Assembly (NCBI GenBank): GCA_037043235.1
Contig: JAWRVZ010000102.1
Span: 2,299,001-2,363,000, forward strand
Direction of reading: 5' to 3'
Origin: Rhodeus uyekii
Lineage: Eukaryota > Chordata > Actinopteri > Cypriniformes > Acheilognathidae
Length of the DNA: 64,000 bases
Shown here: one piece after another, positions 13,701 to 26,254 of the stretch
Layout of the letters: every line of letters starts with the position of its first letter
How positions within the stretch are numbered: position 1 is the first letter of the stretch
Made by a program: the position numbers and the translations under genes
Notes under the pieces: generated by a model
What the model was told of the DNA's origin: nothing
What the model saw: only the letters and a program-made list of their open reading frames with translations
Database searches by the model: none

Positions 13701-16700
13701 ATATATTTACATTAATTACTGTTACTTTACCTGAATATCTATTTTAGTCCTACATGAAAAAGCTGACAAGCATTATTTATTTAATTTGTATAAGTTTGTG
13801 TTGTTCTATTTATTTGTACTATTGCTGGTTATTTAAATACATTTAATTGTTTTATTACTGACTGTCTTTAACAATATTCAAAATTAAGATGTGTAAGGCA
13901 AGTCGTTTTTGGTAAGGTTACATGGATCAAAAACAACTAAAACAATAACTAGGCCTATTTTATTTTAACTATCACTTTCTTTGTGATGGGGCCAGTGAAA
14001 ATTTGAACCACTGGCCTGACTGGGTCCTTAGCGTTAAGCCATGAAATGTGAAATATTGTTATTTTAATACATTGTAATGATTTTTTCATTAGCCATTAGT
14101 CCAGTCTTCAGTGGCACGTGATCATTCAGAAATCATTCTAATATGCTGATTTGGTGCTCAAGAAACTACTCATTTTATTATTATTAAAGTTGAAAACAGT
14201 TGTGTTGATTAATATTTTTGTGGAAACCTGTGATCCTTTTTATTTCAGGATTTCTATGATGAACAAAGTTCAAAACAAAATATATCTGAAATATAATTTT
14301 TCTGTAACATTATGAATCTCTTTACTGTCATTTTTGATCAATTCAATGCACTCTTGTTGAATCAAAGCATTGATTTCTTTCAAAAAGAACATTAACAGAA
14401 ACGCTACTAACGTTACATTTTTGAACAGTAGTGAATATTATATTTATTTATTGTCTGATAGCAACTTACCATGTGAACAGTAAAGAGGTCTTGACGGTTC
14501 AGCATTGGAAGGAAATATGACCAGGCTGTGTTTTTAGTCTTCTTGGCATAATCGAAGAAGATGTTCACTCTCTGATGATTTTCCTGCATGATAGAGCAAA
14601 AGACCCGTTAACGCAACATAAATTAATTAGAAAAGGTGAATTGAAAATGAGGAAAAATGATCACACATGTGGATATTAAAAAAAGGTTTGAATGTGCGAA
14701 TTTCCTCAGATGTATAAGTTTCTGTATGAGTTTTCAAAATGAAAATAAAAAAATAGATTAAAAAAGGTTAAATCAAACATTTTAGGTAATTGATTATTTT
14801 CTATAATATATTGTCATTTCACTGACACTGTAGCATGAGCTATACATGGTAGCACTGTCCTTGAAAAATCATGTAAAAGATATTTGACAAAACAGCAAAT
14901 GCAGAGTGAGACAGACTGTTAATTACTTCCATTTCCCCAGAGACACATTTAGAAAATGAATTGAGATTTAAAATGGAAAGAGGAGTCTGTTTATCATGGT
15001 TTTAAAATTATAACCACTTTGCATATGAATAGATCTCATCACAGATGCATAGGCAAAATGAGTTGTGAGAGGACGAGTCATTGTATGAATACAGAAATAT
15101 TCAGTATAGAACCGCAGGCTCCATACAAGCAACAGAAAGTGGGTTTTATGAAGGCCATCTGTACCACCTTAACAGATAATATGGACAAAATCTACAGAGA
15201 AAAAGCTTCACAAATGCAGGACTGATAAAGGGACATTATAATTCAAAATCAGCTCGAGGACCTGACATTTTTCCTTTTTGAACATTTGCAAGACCAAGGC
15301 TATGAAGAGACAAAGAGCAAATGCCAATGCACAATATTCATCCAACAGTCTTTCAATACAATCAACAACTTTTACCTGAGATAATACAGGGTCAAGTTAT
15401 GCGTTATAAATGAACACTTCAAAACTTTTAAGTCCGAGAAAACTATGAGAAAACATACATGGTGCACGTTTTTACCTGCAGCGTGTCATCAATCAGGGTC
15501 AGGATGTACTGAACTGTTTGCTCCTTGGATATATGAGTCATAAGGTTGAGGAAAGTCTTTGCACACTACAATAAAACATGTTAGAAGAAATAGTCAAATC
15601 TATAATCTTGCATAGAAATACAACATGTGAGCCTAGGTGATATTAGTCATTTTCACAAAAGGGTCCCTAAGATCCCCAAAACTAACCAAAAATAAAAACA
15701 CAAGCAATGATCTAAAGCTTTGCAGTTTGGTTATGCAAAATTAATAAGGTACAATTTAAAAAACAAATCCAGGAAGAATGTGATATGAACCTGATATCCT
15801 TCTTTTGTCAGAATTGCTTGCTTGTCTTCAGACATGGCAACCTCAAACTTCTTAATAAACTCACAGTCCTCAGATGAGATCATTTGGCCCCTGAAAAACA
15901 TGAAACTCACCAATGACTAAAGGGAGATAATCACAGTCTAACAAAATGCATTTATTATTCACATTCATTCAACCCATTTACTCTTATTTGCTTTTTTCCA
16001 TTGTTTTAATCAGTCCAATAAACAGATTATTTATTCATTCTCAAGAGCTCACAAAAGTACACCATGTTTCCCTCATCTATGGAGAGCTTGCAGGACTCTG
16101 AGCTGATGAGTTGATATGATAAATTGATATCTTATGGATAAAATATGTACGTGTCATTATGTATTAAATTCAGTATAATTTCTAGATATTAAAAATAAAA
16201 AAATACATACTCTTCTAATTAGATCCCATACAAGAACTATAACCGACTGATATATGGTCGCATATATATATATATACACATAAGGTCACGTTATGATGTT
16301 ACATTTGTATATAAAGAGCTTTCTTTGAGTAAATTATTATTTCATTTATGAAACCTCTGAGTGTTTAATATTTTGAGTTTGTGTGTAATAAAACAACTGC
16401 TCAGATAAGGTCCTATCCTTTTTCTTTGCTGCAACTTTGCTGCGACAGAAGATAGGAACTGACTCTCACAAGGGGATCGTTCCATCAAAAACACACACAA
16501 GACTTTTTATATCTTGTCCATTACAACAACGACAGCCTGTGTGTGTTTTTCCTCAGATTAAATCACACCTGCATGAAGACGCTCAGCTAGCAGCTCAGAT
16601 ATGCCCTGGGGTTTCAGATCTCCAGTTCTCCATACCCTAATTCCACCTCAAGCCTCTGAGCCCAGGATTCCACCTCATTCTGCCGACCCATCGACTTCAC

Positions 16701-19700
16701 TCTAACTTGGCTCAATCATGTCCTGTCATCAGTTATGCTCCACAGGGCTCCCTCGTCCCTTGGTCAGCTGACTTGGTTGGGCCATGGACTTCTGGTCCCT
16801 CCACCGCTTTGGTTTGACCAGGCTCTTGCTTCCCTACGCTCCATCCGGCTCAACCGCGATCTGCTAACGGTCTCCACCTCAGCCCTGCGAACCTGCGGTT
16901 TCTCCTCAGCCCTCCAATCCATCATGTCACCCCGGGTCTTCTTTTCCTCAGCTTCACATGGATCTCACATGCCTCATGGATCATGAGATGGCTGGTTTCA
17001 CCTCAGGTGGTGGGGCTCCTGGCTACAGCCTGTTTCCTCCCTCCTTCAGTTCTGCCGTGGGTCTGCATCCTAGTGGCTCTATGCGGTTATGTCTGAGTTT
17101 GAATTTAGTTTGAGTAGACTCGTAGTTTGCTTTTCCTTGCTTCTTGTTTTCCCCTTTCCGTTTCTCTCGTTTGCATTAGTTTTCACAGTTTTTCCATTGT
17201 TAAAACAGTAATATTGTGAAATATTATCACAATTTAAATAACTATTGCAACCCTCTACAAAGCAAATAAATAACTTGCATATGTGACTACATTTTCATGC
17301 TAGGTGACTAAATGTTTGCAGGGCTGGAATTTCGGAGCTGGATTGCAAGTATTGCATATAATTTTAATCATTCCCGCAGGTCTTGCGCTTATTATGTGGG
17401 AGATTCCCGCAAACGTTCATTAATTTTAGTACGTAGGTTGTATGCGTAAATTAACCCATACAGACTTTTTTTAAACTTTCTGTGAGATGCAATTTCAAAA
17501 CAGTGTGAGTGATTCAGCAGTGTTGCATCTGTTCTCTCTGTCTCTCTAAATGGGTTGCACAAGGCAAGAGTCAAGCACGCTGCAGGCAACGATACTGGAC
17601 TTAAGTTAACTTTTGGGACAGTTGACATATTTGTCACTTGCACAACAGGGTCATTGTCACTTAAGTTTCTCATTTGCACAGCATTTGCACCTGTGATTTT
17701 CTCTGAGCGCATACATGCAGTAAAGCTAAAACTGTAATGAAAGTAACAAAGTTATTTTTATAGCGCGTTTATAAAACACAAACTTGTTTGACTTGACCGA
17801 TACTCGTCTTGGCAAGTATCCTCGCAAACATAGTCGATTATGTCTTAAACCAATAATAACATGAGAAAGAAAATGCACGTGTACCAGTATATTGGATCTA
17901 TGCACTAGCTCTTAAAGTGACAGGAGCCTAATATGTGTCTGTCATTAATGTTGATAAAACAATAAATGATGGCTTTAACTGCAAGGAATGGGGATTAATA
18001 GCATAATTTATACAGGATTAAAAGACGATCCAGTGATATTTTACATTTGATTACTTTATTCTATTGTATCTAGCTTTGCTATATTTTTTTCAATTTAATT
18101 CAAAGATTTATAAAAAGAAAATAATAATAATTTTAAAATCAAACTTCCTTGAGTGTAGACTATTGTCACTAAAATTACCCTATAGTAAAAACAAACAAAT
18201 AATGAGTGGTCAAAAATTTAAGATATATGTTTTTCTGGGGTTTTTCTTTTTTTAAATGTCTAAAAATAGATTTGCCTCGCTAGTGTAAGTATACGTTCAG
18301 GACACATATTTTTCCTAGCCTTCACAGGTATTGAACTCTGACTGACCATTTCAGAGATTTGCTCTCCATCTTTAAAGCACACTAGCTTATCTGAGAGTGC
18401 TCTGTGTTTCTCTCACACACGCAAAGAGAGAGACAGCGAGAAACTCTTGCATACCGTATAGAATTGACGTGTATATAAACATGTACAGTAGTACCTCAAG
18501 ATACGAAAGGCTCAACTTACGAAAAATCCAAGTTACGAAAGCAAAGACGAAAAATTTAAATGCTCTACATACGAAAAGTTTTCAAGATACGAAAGGTTTC
18601 TGAAAGTGAGCGTGGGTGAGCGTGGTTTGCGATTGTTGACGAGGGGCGGGGGTGTAGAGGGGTTTGCGACACACGCCTATTCTCCAACACAGCTTCAGCG
18701 CCACTGCCGCTTGCATCTATTTTGAGCGCGGTTCGCGATTGTTGATGGGGAAGGGAGGTGTAGAGGGGTTTGCGACACACGCCTGCTCTCCAACACAGCT
18801 TCAGCGCCACTGCCGCTTGCAGCCGCGACAGAGTGACATTGCAAGGAAATGTAAAATGAAGGTTTCATACAAGTTCGGCGGGCCGGATTAAAAAGCCCAA
18901 CGGGCCGGATATGTAGTTTGCCCACCCCTGTTCTATACATACGTGCTGGTGTGCTTTAGCTCAGCCACTCCGCACCCGAAACTTTACCTTTTCCTCCTCC
19001 TCCTTTGCCGCCACTTTCGGAGATAGCCTCACTCGAAAGGTAAGCTTCGACATTTTACGTTATTTCATTGTTTATAGGTCAATTTAGCTTTATTATGAAA
19101 TTTAATGGGGTGTTTTTGGAGGGCTTGGAACGGATTAGCCATTTTACATGTAAAATGTGTTCCAAGATACGAAAAACTCATTATACGAAGGCCGCCTCGG
19201 AACGGATTAATTTCGTATCTCGAGGTACCACTGTATATTATATTCTTTTCTGCATTTTCCTGAGTTCATTTGACATTTCAGTCTTTAAGAACAAGCAGAA
19301 AACACTTTACAAAATCAAAAAGACAATGGCCATATGGAAGTTTTTTTTTTAAAGTGTAGCCTATTTTCAAGTATGAAAATACTACAGAAATTGAATAGTC
19401 ATCAAATATAAAATTAAAAATACTGTATAATTTTCACTCTAAAAAGCTATTACAAAAGCTACAAAAGCTATTGGTTCAAGAGCAGTGAGTGATTTTCTCT
19501 TTGTCTTTTGTTGTTTGACAGCAGCAGCCCTGATGTTAACGTAAAATGCAGCAAATATTTCAGTTTTCAGTCACATGATCCTTTTGAAAGCATTCAAGCT
19601 CTATCTCTTTAAATTGGACACTTGACATCAAGTAAAAGTGAACTTGGATCACATGCACTTAGGAAGCCAATCATACAAAGACCATGGCTTTTTACAACAG

Positions 19701-20783
19701 TGGAGAGGCTGTGACTATACTATACCATGTAAACAGTAAATATCACATTTGACATTTGGGTTAGAAGAGTAAAGTAATTTATCTTCATGGGTAAAAAAAA
19801 ACAAAAAAACTTTTGTCTTAGTTGGTAAATAACATTAAGGGAGGATTCAATGTCCTTAAGAAAACAACCTTAAGACATTCAATGTCGGAATCAGACAGCC
19901 ATTATAACCGTCACAAGACAATGACACAGACAGAGTTTCCTAAAAGGATCTAGACCTCGTTCCTGTTTTAGAGAAGTATTACACTAAAAAAAAATTTTGC
20001 AAACATGCAAAGCCCATTTTATGTGCATCAAAGAATGAAGCAAAAATGTGATCCAAATTATTATTTTTTTAATAAAGTAATAAAAACTAGTGAGCTGACT
20101 ATACAGACAGCATTTAAGGCAACCTAGGTTTCAAAAGTTTAGATTTTTTAAAACAATCATTCACAAATTAAACAAGTCTGTTTTTATTTTATTAGGGACT
20201 CCTTAAGAAGGTTTAAAGTTGGCATGAAATGGATGTTGTGCTAGTCTTCTTCCATATTGCAACATATTCAAGAGAAATGGCCTCTCGAACAAGACAAAAC
20301 AAAACAAAAAAAGTAGGGTGGAAGTTGATTTTGTCCTTGATAGGATTGTAGTGGTTTGCTAATGCTGTGTTAGGGTATACAGGTTGTAATGTAAACATCA
20401 TCAGAAAAGAGATATTGCAAGAGGGAGGGCGATATTTTGATCAAAGATTACGAATTTTATTTTTTTTAAATAATGATGTGCGCGCTGTGAATGATTAGTC
20501 ATTGTATGATTAGTCACTCATAAACACTGTAATATTTAATCGTGACTTTAAGCATCATAATACTTTTACAAAAGCTCAGTATCTTGTGACAGTAATCGAG
20601 GCCCAAAAATGATCAGATTTCAGAATGAATTGCCAAGGAGAGAACAACACAAGCAGAAGTGATGTTCAGATTTACTCACTGGAGGTAGGACTGCCAGTTG
20701 ACCTTGTTTGCTCGGACCTCAGCGGCCTTGGCAGCGATGATGTTGGTCGGGACGGCAGCGTCCACTGCCCCTCGGATATCCAT
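608..20783 (-). CDS. atp6v1h: V-type proton ATPase subunit H, 5' part (seven coding exons)
   Basis: Subunit H sits at the interface of the V1 and V0 sectors of the vacuolar proton pump and is needed for ATP-driven acidification of lysosomes and endosomes. Coding exons in transcript order: 20783-20680, 15890-15791, 15565-15476, 14583-14470, 11605-11501, 1786-1733, 705-608 (665 nt, 221 codons plus 2 nt). All junctions have GT/AG sites and matching phase. The start is the ATG of MDIRGAVDAA at 20783, with an in-frame TAA three codons upstream; human has three extra residues (MTK). Recognisable stretches are KVNWQSYL, DCEFIKKFEVAMS, HISKEQTVQYIL, RVNIFFDYAKKTKN, RIIAKLAAWG and YVQCVAGCLQLMLRVNEYRF, all in the helical (HEAT-like) N-terminal domain of the family. 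The last exon in the window stops inside a Cys codon (TG|); the rest of the protein, about half, lies beyond position 1. Introns are full of transposon debris, but no exon is broken. Confidence 0.95.
1733..1786 (-). CDS. atp6v1h: atp6v1h 54-nt cassette exon
   Basis: This exon of exactly 18 codons lies between the exon ending in KTQLSSQ and the exon starting SSQYVQC. It reads KLHGTGAEPGTGTISPSE, preceded by an acceptor with a T-rich tract (ttttttttgttag) and followed by the donor gtgagt. Both ends are phase 0, so including or skipping it keeps the frame. Human ATP6V1H has an 18-codon exon at this point (KLRGSG...), which one human isoform omits. The exon is too short for ORF finders and was found only by splice logic. 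Alternative use in this species is inference. Confidence 0.87.
2559..3495. mobile_element. Dispersed cyprinid repeat split by a nested element
   Basis: The left part (2559-2763) begins with GGGATAGTTTACCCAAAAC and continues through TTCTGTTGAACACAAAAGAAG. The right part (3410-3495) resumes with TGTTCAACAGAAGAAAG and closes with GGGTGAGTAAATTATGGC and a reverse copy of the starting motif. The two ends are inverted repeats, so this looks like a non-autonomous DNA element. Its middle was displaced by the element at 2764-3407. Confidence 0.6.
2764..3407 (+). mobile_element. Pogo/Tigger-like miniature element, copy 1
   Basis: The 5' end AGTGATACCTCGGTTTAC and the 3' end AAACCAAGGTATTACT are inverted repeats, and each side has a TA dinucleotide (2762-2763 and 3408-3409), the target duplication of Tc1/mariner/pogo elements. 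No transposase is encoded. It lies inside the repeat at 2559-3495. Confidence 0.7.
3556..3925 (+). mobile_element. Pogo/Tigger-like miniature element, copy 2 (3' truncated)
   Basis: It starts with CAGTAATACCTCGGTTTACG and shares the body of copy 1 (TGTGTGGAAAAAGTCCTAA, GTTCACGTAGTGAAATATA), but no right terminal repeat was found. It sits directly after an AT microsatellite (3524-3553), in the same orientation as copy 1. Confidence 0.6.
4374..4510 (+). repeat. 25-bp minisatellite, about 5.5 units
   Basis: The unit is close to GCGGCTCCCGCGAATTC followed by GTTCGTTC, with one to three changes per copy. The array is GC- and CpG-rich inside AT-rich DNA. Both strands are open, so spurious peptides appear in either direction. 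Confidence 0.85.
4511..5940. other. Intronic DNA without genes; possible old repeat at 5,540-5,890
   Basis: This lies in the large atp6v1h intron between 1787 and 11500. It contains an AT microsatellite (4703-4741) and a moderately GC-rich segment (5540-5890) that looks like old repeat sequence but cannot be classified by eye. No splice-bounded homology to any gene was seen. Confidence 0.4.
5945..6180. mobile_element. hAT-like repeat fragment
   Basis: It contains TTGCAGCCGCGACAGAATGA, GGAAATGTGAAATGAAGGAG and TACAAGTTCAGCGAG, which recur in slightly different form at 18815-18880 inside another element. It ends with GGCGCGCCCCACACTTTGAA, typical of the end of hAT-type repeats. Confidence 0.45.
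7099..7715. mobile_element. Pogo/Tigger-like element, internally deleted
   Basis: The ends CAGTGGAATCCGGTTATG and AAGTGGACTCCACT(T) are imperfect inverted repeats flanked by TA on both sides (7097-7098, 7716-7717). An internal segment with TTTGTTTGATGAAGCGATCG and TATGTTTGCTAACAACAAAAGG is the reverse complement of sequence inside the longer element at 59577-61228, so this is a shortened member of that family. Confidence 0.75.
8394..8465. mobile_element. Fragment of the GGGATAGTTCACCC-type repeat
   Basis: CATTCACTCACCCTAATGTC and CTGTCTTCCGTCGAACAAAA resemble the inner part of the same cyprinid repeat. No terminal sequence is present. Confidence 0.4.
8530..11330 (-). mobile_element. Degenerate DIRS-like retrotransposon
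   Basis: The minus strand shows broken pieces in element order. A gag-like segment near 10880-10685 contains ESDPELMAMFSQAVKSVRI and DWRPPLCP; a further segment with SFAQQFLAAQRQMEAIKDIL lies near 10557-10204. An RNase H-like segment near 9990-9721 has STVASTYINHQGGLQ, the tyrosine-recombinase retroelement version of the TDNTA-xx-YINRQGG motif. Stops and frame changes separate them. The left end has paired CAGAACTGAACTGAC motifs at 8529 and 8787. Boundaries are approximate. Confidence 0.6.
11360..11455. mobile_element. Fragment of the GGGATAGTTCACCC-type repeat
   Basis: GGAATGACATGAGGGTACG and TTTTTGGGTGAACTGTTTC match one end of the dispersed repeat described at 2559-3495. Only one end is present. 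Confidence 0.6.
11606..14469. other. atp6v1h intron with one recognisable repeat
   Basis: No coding sequence apart from the flanking exons. 12,720-12,990 resembles a widespread fish repeat (AACAAGGGACAGGTGG ... CAGAACATAACCCTGACAA). The remainder is AT-rich and featureless to the eye. Confidence 0.4.
16400..17200. repeat. C/T-rich dispersed repeat in an atp6v1h intron
   Basis: A GC-richer, proline-codon-rich segment (CTCCACAGGGCTCCCTCG, CTGGTCCCTCCACCGC) contrasts with its AT-rich surroundings and resembles a common unclassified fish repeat. The open frame at 16735-16986 is part of it and has no recognisable domain. Confidence 0.4.
18486..19233 (+). mobile_element. Pogo/Tigger-like element with nested hAT-like segment
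   Basis: The ends CAGTAGTACCTCAAGATACG and TCGTATCTCGAGGTACCACTG are inverted repeats flanked by TA (18484-18485, 19234-19235). Inside, 18600-18930 carries a hAT-like segment ending GTAGTTTGCCCACCCCTG. A block of about 95 bp (GGTGTAGAGGGGTTTGCGAC ... CAGCGCCACTGCCGCTTGCA) occurs twice in direct orientation, about 119 bp apart, starting near 18650 and 18769. Confidence 0.75.
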
Positions 20784-21342
20784 CTTGACTTCTTATCTAT
20801 TAGGACCTTAAAATTGAACATAATATCAAATCGTGATATGCCAACCTTGGAAAAATATTGCAGCATCTGCACTCATTCCAGCTAGAGCCGTTCGAATACA
20901 GGACATAAACAAAGATAACACAGTGAAAAATGTTGAATAAAGATTACATGAATAACATACAGAGATAGCTGTGCAAAAGGGACGACGTGTTGTTCATACA
21001 AACTATATAACTAAATTAGCATCGTGTAACAGCTAGCTAAGGTTGAACTGGTAAAAAGACGAATAACACCTTCATTTAAGATCAAATATGTCTGAGGTCT
21101 GCGCCGGGTATTTTGAAATAATGTGCTCATATTTGTTACGTGTCTTCTAAACAGAAACTGCTCCTGAATGGAGAGAGCCACTGACTGACAAGGGCTAACG
21201 CAAGAAAACAGCGGGTTGGAAAGGTAGCGCCTTGCGTCTATGTTCAATAAAACGACGCTACACAGCTATCAAGCAATTATTTGTAAACCAGAAGAGTAAT
21301 ATTTCTAATAGAAACATTATAAATATATTAGGCTTCACGTAC

Positions 21343-21420
21343 CTGCTGTCTTTCGCTGTCAAATTGCTACAAGACGTCACGGGATCAATGTCACGTGATG
21401 CTGTCATGTGAGCTGGCTAA
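21343..21420 (-). other. atp6v1h: atp6v1h non-coding first exon (5' UTR)
   Basis: Upstream of the coding exon the minus strand reads GACAGCAG|gtacgtgaag, a strong donor with GT at 21342-21341. The coding exon at 20783 has an acceptor-like TTTTAAG or CTAATAG a few bases 5' of its ATG. A leader exon ending at 21343 and spliced into the ATG exon is therefore the simplest model. The transcription start is not visible; the upper bound is a guess from the position of the promoter motifs. Confidence 0.6.
21373..21399 (-). promoter_or_regulatory. atp6v1h: atp6v1h promoter motifs: CRE-like and CLEAR-type E-box
   Basis: Two palindromic motifs lie within 27 bp at the presumed transcription start: GACGTCAC at 21373-21380 (CRE/ATF type) and GTCACGTGAT at 21390-21399. 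The second differs by one base from the CLEAR consensus GTCACGTGAC bound by TFEB/TFE3, which coordinates lysosomal genes including V-ATPase subunits. The motifs are seen in the sequence; their use is inferred. Confidence 0.6.
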
Positions 21421-21430
21421 CGCATTAACC

Positions 21431-22997
<1,567 letters not shown>

Positions 22998-23129
22998 ATG
23001 TGGGGGCAGCTCCGGCATCTTCTCTTGGCCTGTCGGCACGACGAGGGTTACTTAGCGACAGGAAGTTATGAAAATGAGGACGAGAATGAAAACACGGGGG
23101 ACAGATCAAAGGACCCCATATACGTTCAG
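22998..23129 (+). CDS. Candidate alternative 5' coding exon of rgs20
   Basis: An open frame from ATG 22998 gives 44 codons (MWGQLRHLLLACRHDEGYLA..., then an acidic Asn/Glu-rich stretch ending DPIYVQ) and runs into a good donor, CAG|gtacgt, at 23129/23130. It ends in phase 0, and the rgs20 exon at 30569 opens in the same frame with CCC ATG, so splicing would give an N-terminally extended protein. Mammalian RGS20 has long alternative N-termini. I recognise no homology in this exon, the start context is weak, and phase agrees by chance one time in three. Confidence 0.3.
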
Positions 23130-23596
23130 GTACGTCAGGGCATGGACCAATCTCTCTGTTGTAAGCACTATTAATTATTTAAAGTTTGCCATGCATGAGA
23201 CCCACAGGATCATTACAAAAGAGCTTTTTGTTATTCTGGACAGCTCAATCAGATTTTTACAAGGCTTTCCATGTCTACAGACTTAAATCAGTGGTTACAG
23301 GGTGTTATTTATTGTCTGGAGGAAGCTCCTTTTGATGTGATCGGGTTATTTCTAGAAGCCTTCCTGTCTGAAGAGGGATTAAGAGTATTTGACCAAATGG
23401 TTGCATAATCAAGTACCGGTAGGTGCAGAAAAATGTATGCAATACATTGTGTTTTTATAGGAATTGCTTCAGACCTACATGATCAGACATATCAACTATA
23501 TAGGTTTTTGGGCATATCTAGTTTTTGAACACTGACTTTGGCAGTTTATCTTTAGAATTAGAGTAATTTAGTGATTAACTTTACTCAAGTCAGTTA

Positions 23597-24039
23597 CAGT
23601 GGGTACAGAAAGTATTCAGACCCCCTTGACTTAATCATTAATAATTTAATAAAACTTAATCATTTCAGTTTTCCTCATTAATGTACACACAGCAACCCAT
23701 ATTGACAGAAAACACATAATTGTTGACATTTTTGCAGATTTGTAAAAAAAATTTTTTTTTGCATCTTTCCCAAAAAGACTCATGGCTGTATTAGAGCAAA
23801 AAGTGTTTCTACTAAATACTGAGCAAAGGGTCTGAATACTTAGGACCATGAGATATTTCAGTTTAACTTTTTTAATAAATCTGCAAAAAATTCAACAATT
23901 CTGTGTTTCTCTGTCAATATGGGGTGCTGTGTGTCCATTAATGAGGGGAAAAAATGAACTTAAATGATTTTAGCAAATGGCTGCATTATAACAAAGAGTG
24001 AAAAATGTAAGGGGGTCTGAATACTTTCCGTACTCAATG
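23597..24039. mobile_element. Tc1-like miniature element
   Basis: The left end CAGTGGGTACAGAAAGTATT and the right end GTCTGAATACTTTCCGTACT are inverted repeats, flanked by TA on both sides (23595-23596, 24040-24041). The motif GTATTCAGACCCCCTT is a well-known terminus of cyprinid Tc1/mariner derivatives. There is no transposase frame. Confidence 0.8.
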
Positions 24040-24041
24040 TA

Positions 24042-26138
24042 TATTTGTATAGCGGCTTTTCAGAAAACCATAATGTCAATCTTTTAATACCTTAATACCT
24101 AGTCCATTTAAAGCTGGGCAATGAGATAGTTTACATTTTGCAAAGACATTTGGCAAAAACAATCAACAAGTTTGTATACTGATTGATTTGCTGTTGTGAT
24201 AATGTGAGGATACATTCATGCATATGTATGAGAGTTGTCAACTGAAGTTTGTAATTGAAGTTTTTGAAAATTATGAATTTGGCATGGTTTTGCATTCGGT
24301 TGTAATGAATATTATGTGATGTGTATCATGTAAAATGACACATCACAGGGGTTTATCACCCAGTCATATCACCCATCCCTAAGCAGTTCAACCAAAAAGT
24401 TAATTGAAAGTCATGCTATAATAATTTTATCTTTAGTGTGCAACCCAAAGGCAACTGTGGCAAGGAATGAAAAACTCTATTTGATGCTGTATACTGAAGA
24501 AAAATACCATGAGAGAAACCAGGATTTGCACCAGGGGACCAGTTTTTCTCTGGCTATAGACTTTATGCACCAAAGAAACAAGTACACAACTATCTTTAGA
24601 TTTTTTTCTTTGAACTTTCGTTTTTGTGGTAGTTCTATGTGGTATTTCTATGCTGTCGAAGAGCAATTATCTGATTAAGTAAATTTACCACTTATTGAAG
24701 AGTTAATGAAAGTGTTCTGGATTACTGTAATATGTCAAGCGGATGTCACAAGAAATATCTGAAGACCTTTAAAATTAGCAATTCTGAAAGATCTTACATT
24801 CATGCTCTGGAAATACAAACCAGAAGACAGAACACAACAAGTATAGCATTGAAAATGGCGGGGCTACATGACATCTTTACAGTTGAAATTTAATGTCAGT
24901 AGCTATGTTGCCATAGTGTTTGAATTAAGTAAAAACAGACTTCCTTGAATGTGTGTGCATGCATTACATAACTTGTTTCTATATATAGTAACATGGCTCT
25001 GCAGTCTTTAGTTTGCTAAACTATTACACTATAAAGTCATGCATGAAGTGATTGTTCACCAAAAAAAAGTTAATCATTTACTCATCTCATGGTGTTCCAA
25101 ACCTAAATTGTTGTTGTTGTTCTTTTTTTTTTTTGCATTTAGCATTTCTTTCTCAGTTTAAGTCAATTGAAGCATTTAGAGACGACAGTTGCACTGCAGA
25201 TGTGCAAAATCAATGTATTTTGTGCTTACCCTTTTGGTGGTAGACTATCTAGAATACCTGAACAATAAAATGTTTTTTTTTTTCTGAATTTGTGGTACTG
25301 ATTATAGTATGACCTATTGCACTCATCAATGTGAAACATCTGAGTAAATGTGACAGGTTTTTCTAGACTGAGCCGTACACCGTTGCCCTCTGACATCTTC
25401 AGCATGTCGGATGGAAATTGGACAGTCTCTTTTCGTTATTTAATGATATCAGAGAAAAACGTCAGTTTAAGATTTACTATCTTGCTCTCATTTAATGGAA
25501 CACTTTTTATTAACTTTAATTTCAAGATTAAAAGCTCTTTGTTAGATGATTTCATGGACAGTTTGATGTAACAGATCTGACTTGCCTTGAAGCTTACAGC
25601 AGTGGATATCTGGTGTATTTTTTTAATGACTGTATTAAATTCACATAAGAGTAACTTTAATGACCTTCATGGAGATCAATTCAAAAATGGCATGAACCTT
25701 AAAATCAGCCTTTCCTCTCCTTGAGTGTCCTCGGTTTCTGTTTTTCCAAACCTTTCTGTTAAAAGGTCAAAAAGAACAGTTCTGCACTGCTATTGGTATT
25801 AAGGTATCAGTTTTAACGCAAAGGCATTTCAGAACAGACCTTTCACTTTTCATAAGAATACAGAAATCCTAAGCTTTGTCATTGAATATTGTTCGTCCAT
25901 ATGTGACCACAGGCGAATGCAACAATACAAACACTCCTGATACATAAATACTTTGAAATACAAAAAAAATACATAATATTATGATCCATGTATAATTCAT
26001 AACTCCGAAGAAACACAGTGATTGAATGTTACCTATAAAGAGTTTAACTGCTTTGTCAATGCTGCTTTGTACATTTTAAATGTACAGTTATATGTTCTCT
26101 TGACTGTACATTTTGATTTCCATCAGTAAGGCTGTTTG
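24042..26138. other. Intergenic or rgs20 5' intron DNA without features
   Basis: AT-rich. Open frames here are short and lack splice sites or recognisable motifs. I see nothing supportable. Confidence 0.4.
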
Positions 26139-26158
26139 CACACACACATATACGCACA

Positions 26159-26248
<90 letters not shown>
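26139..26248. repeat. (CA)n microsatellite
   Basis: CA dinucleotide array with a few CG and TA interruptions. Confidence 0.95.
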
Positions 26249-26252
<4 letters not shown>

Positions 26253-26254
26253 TA

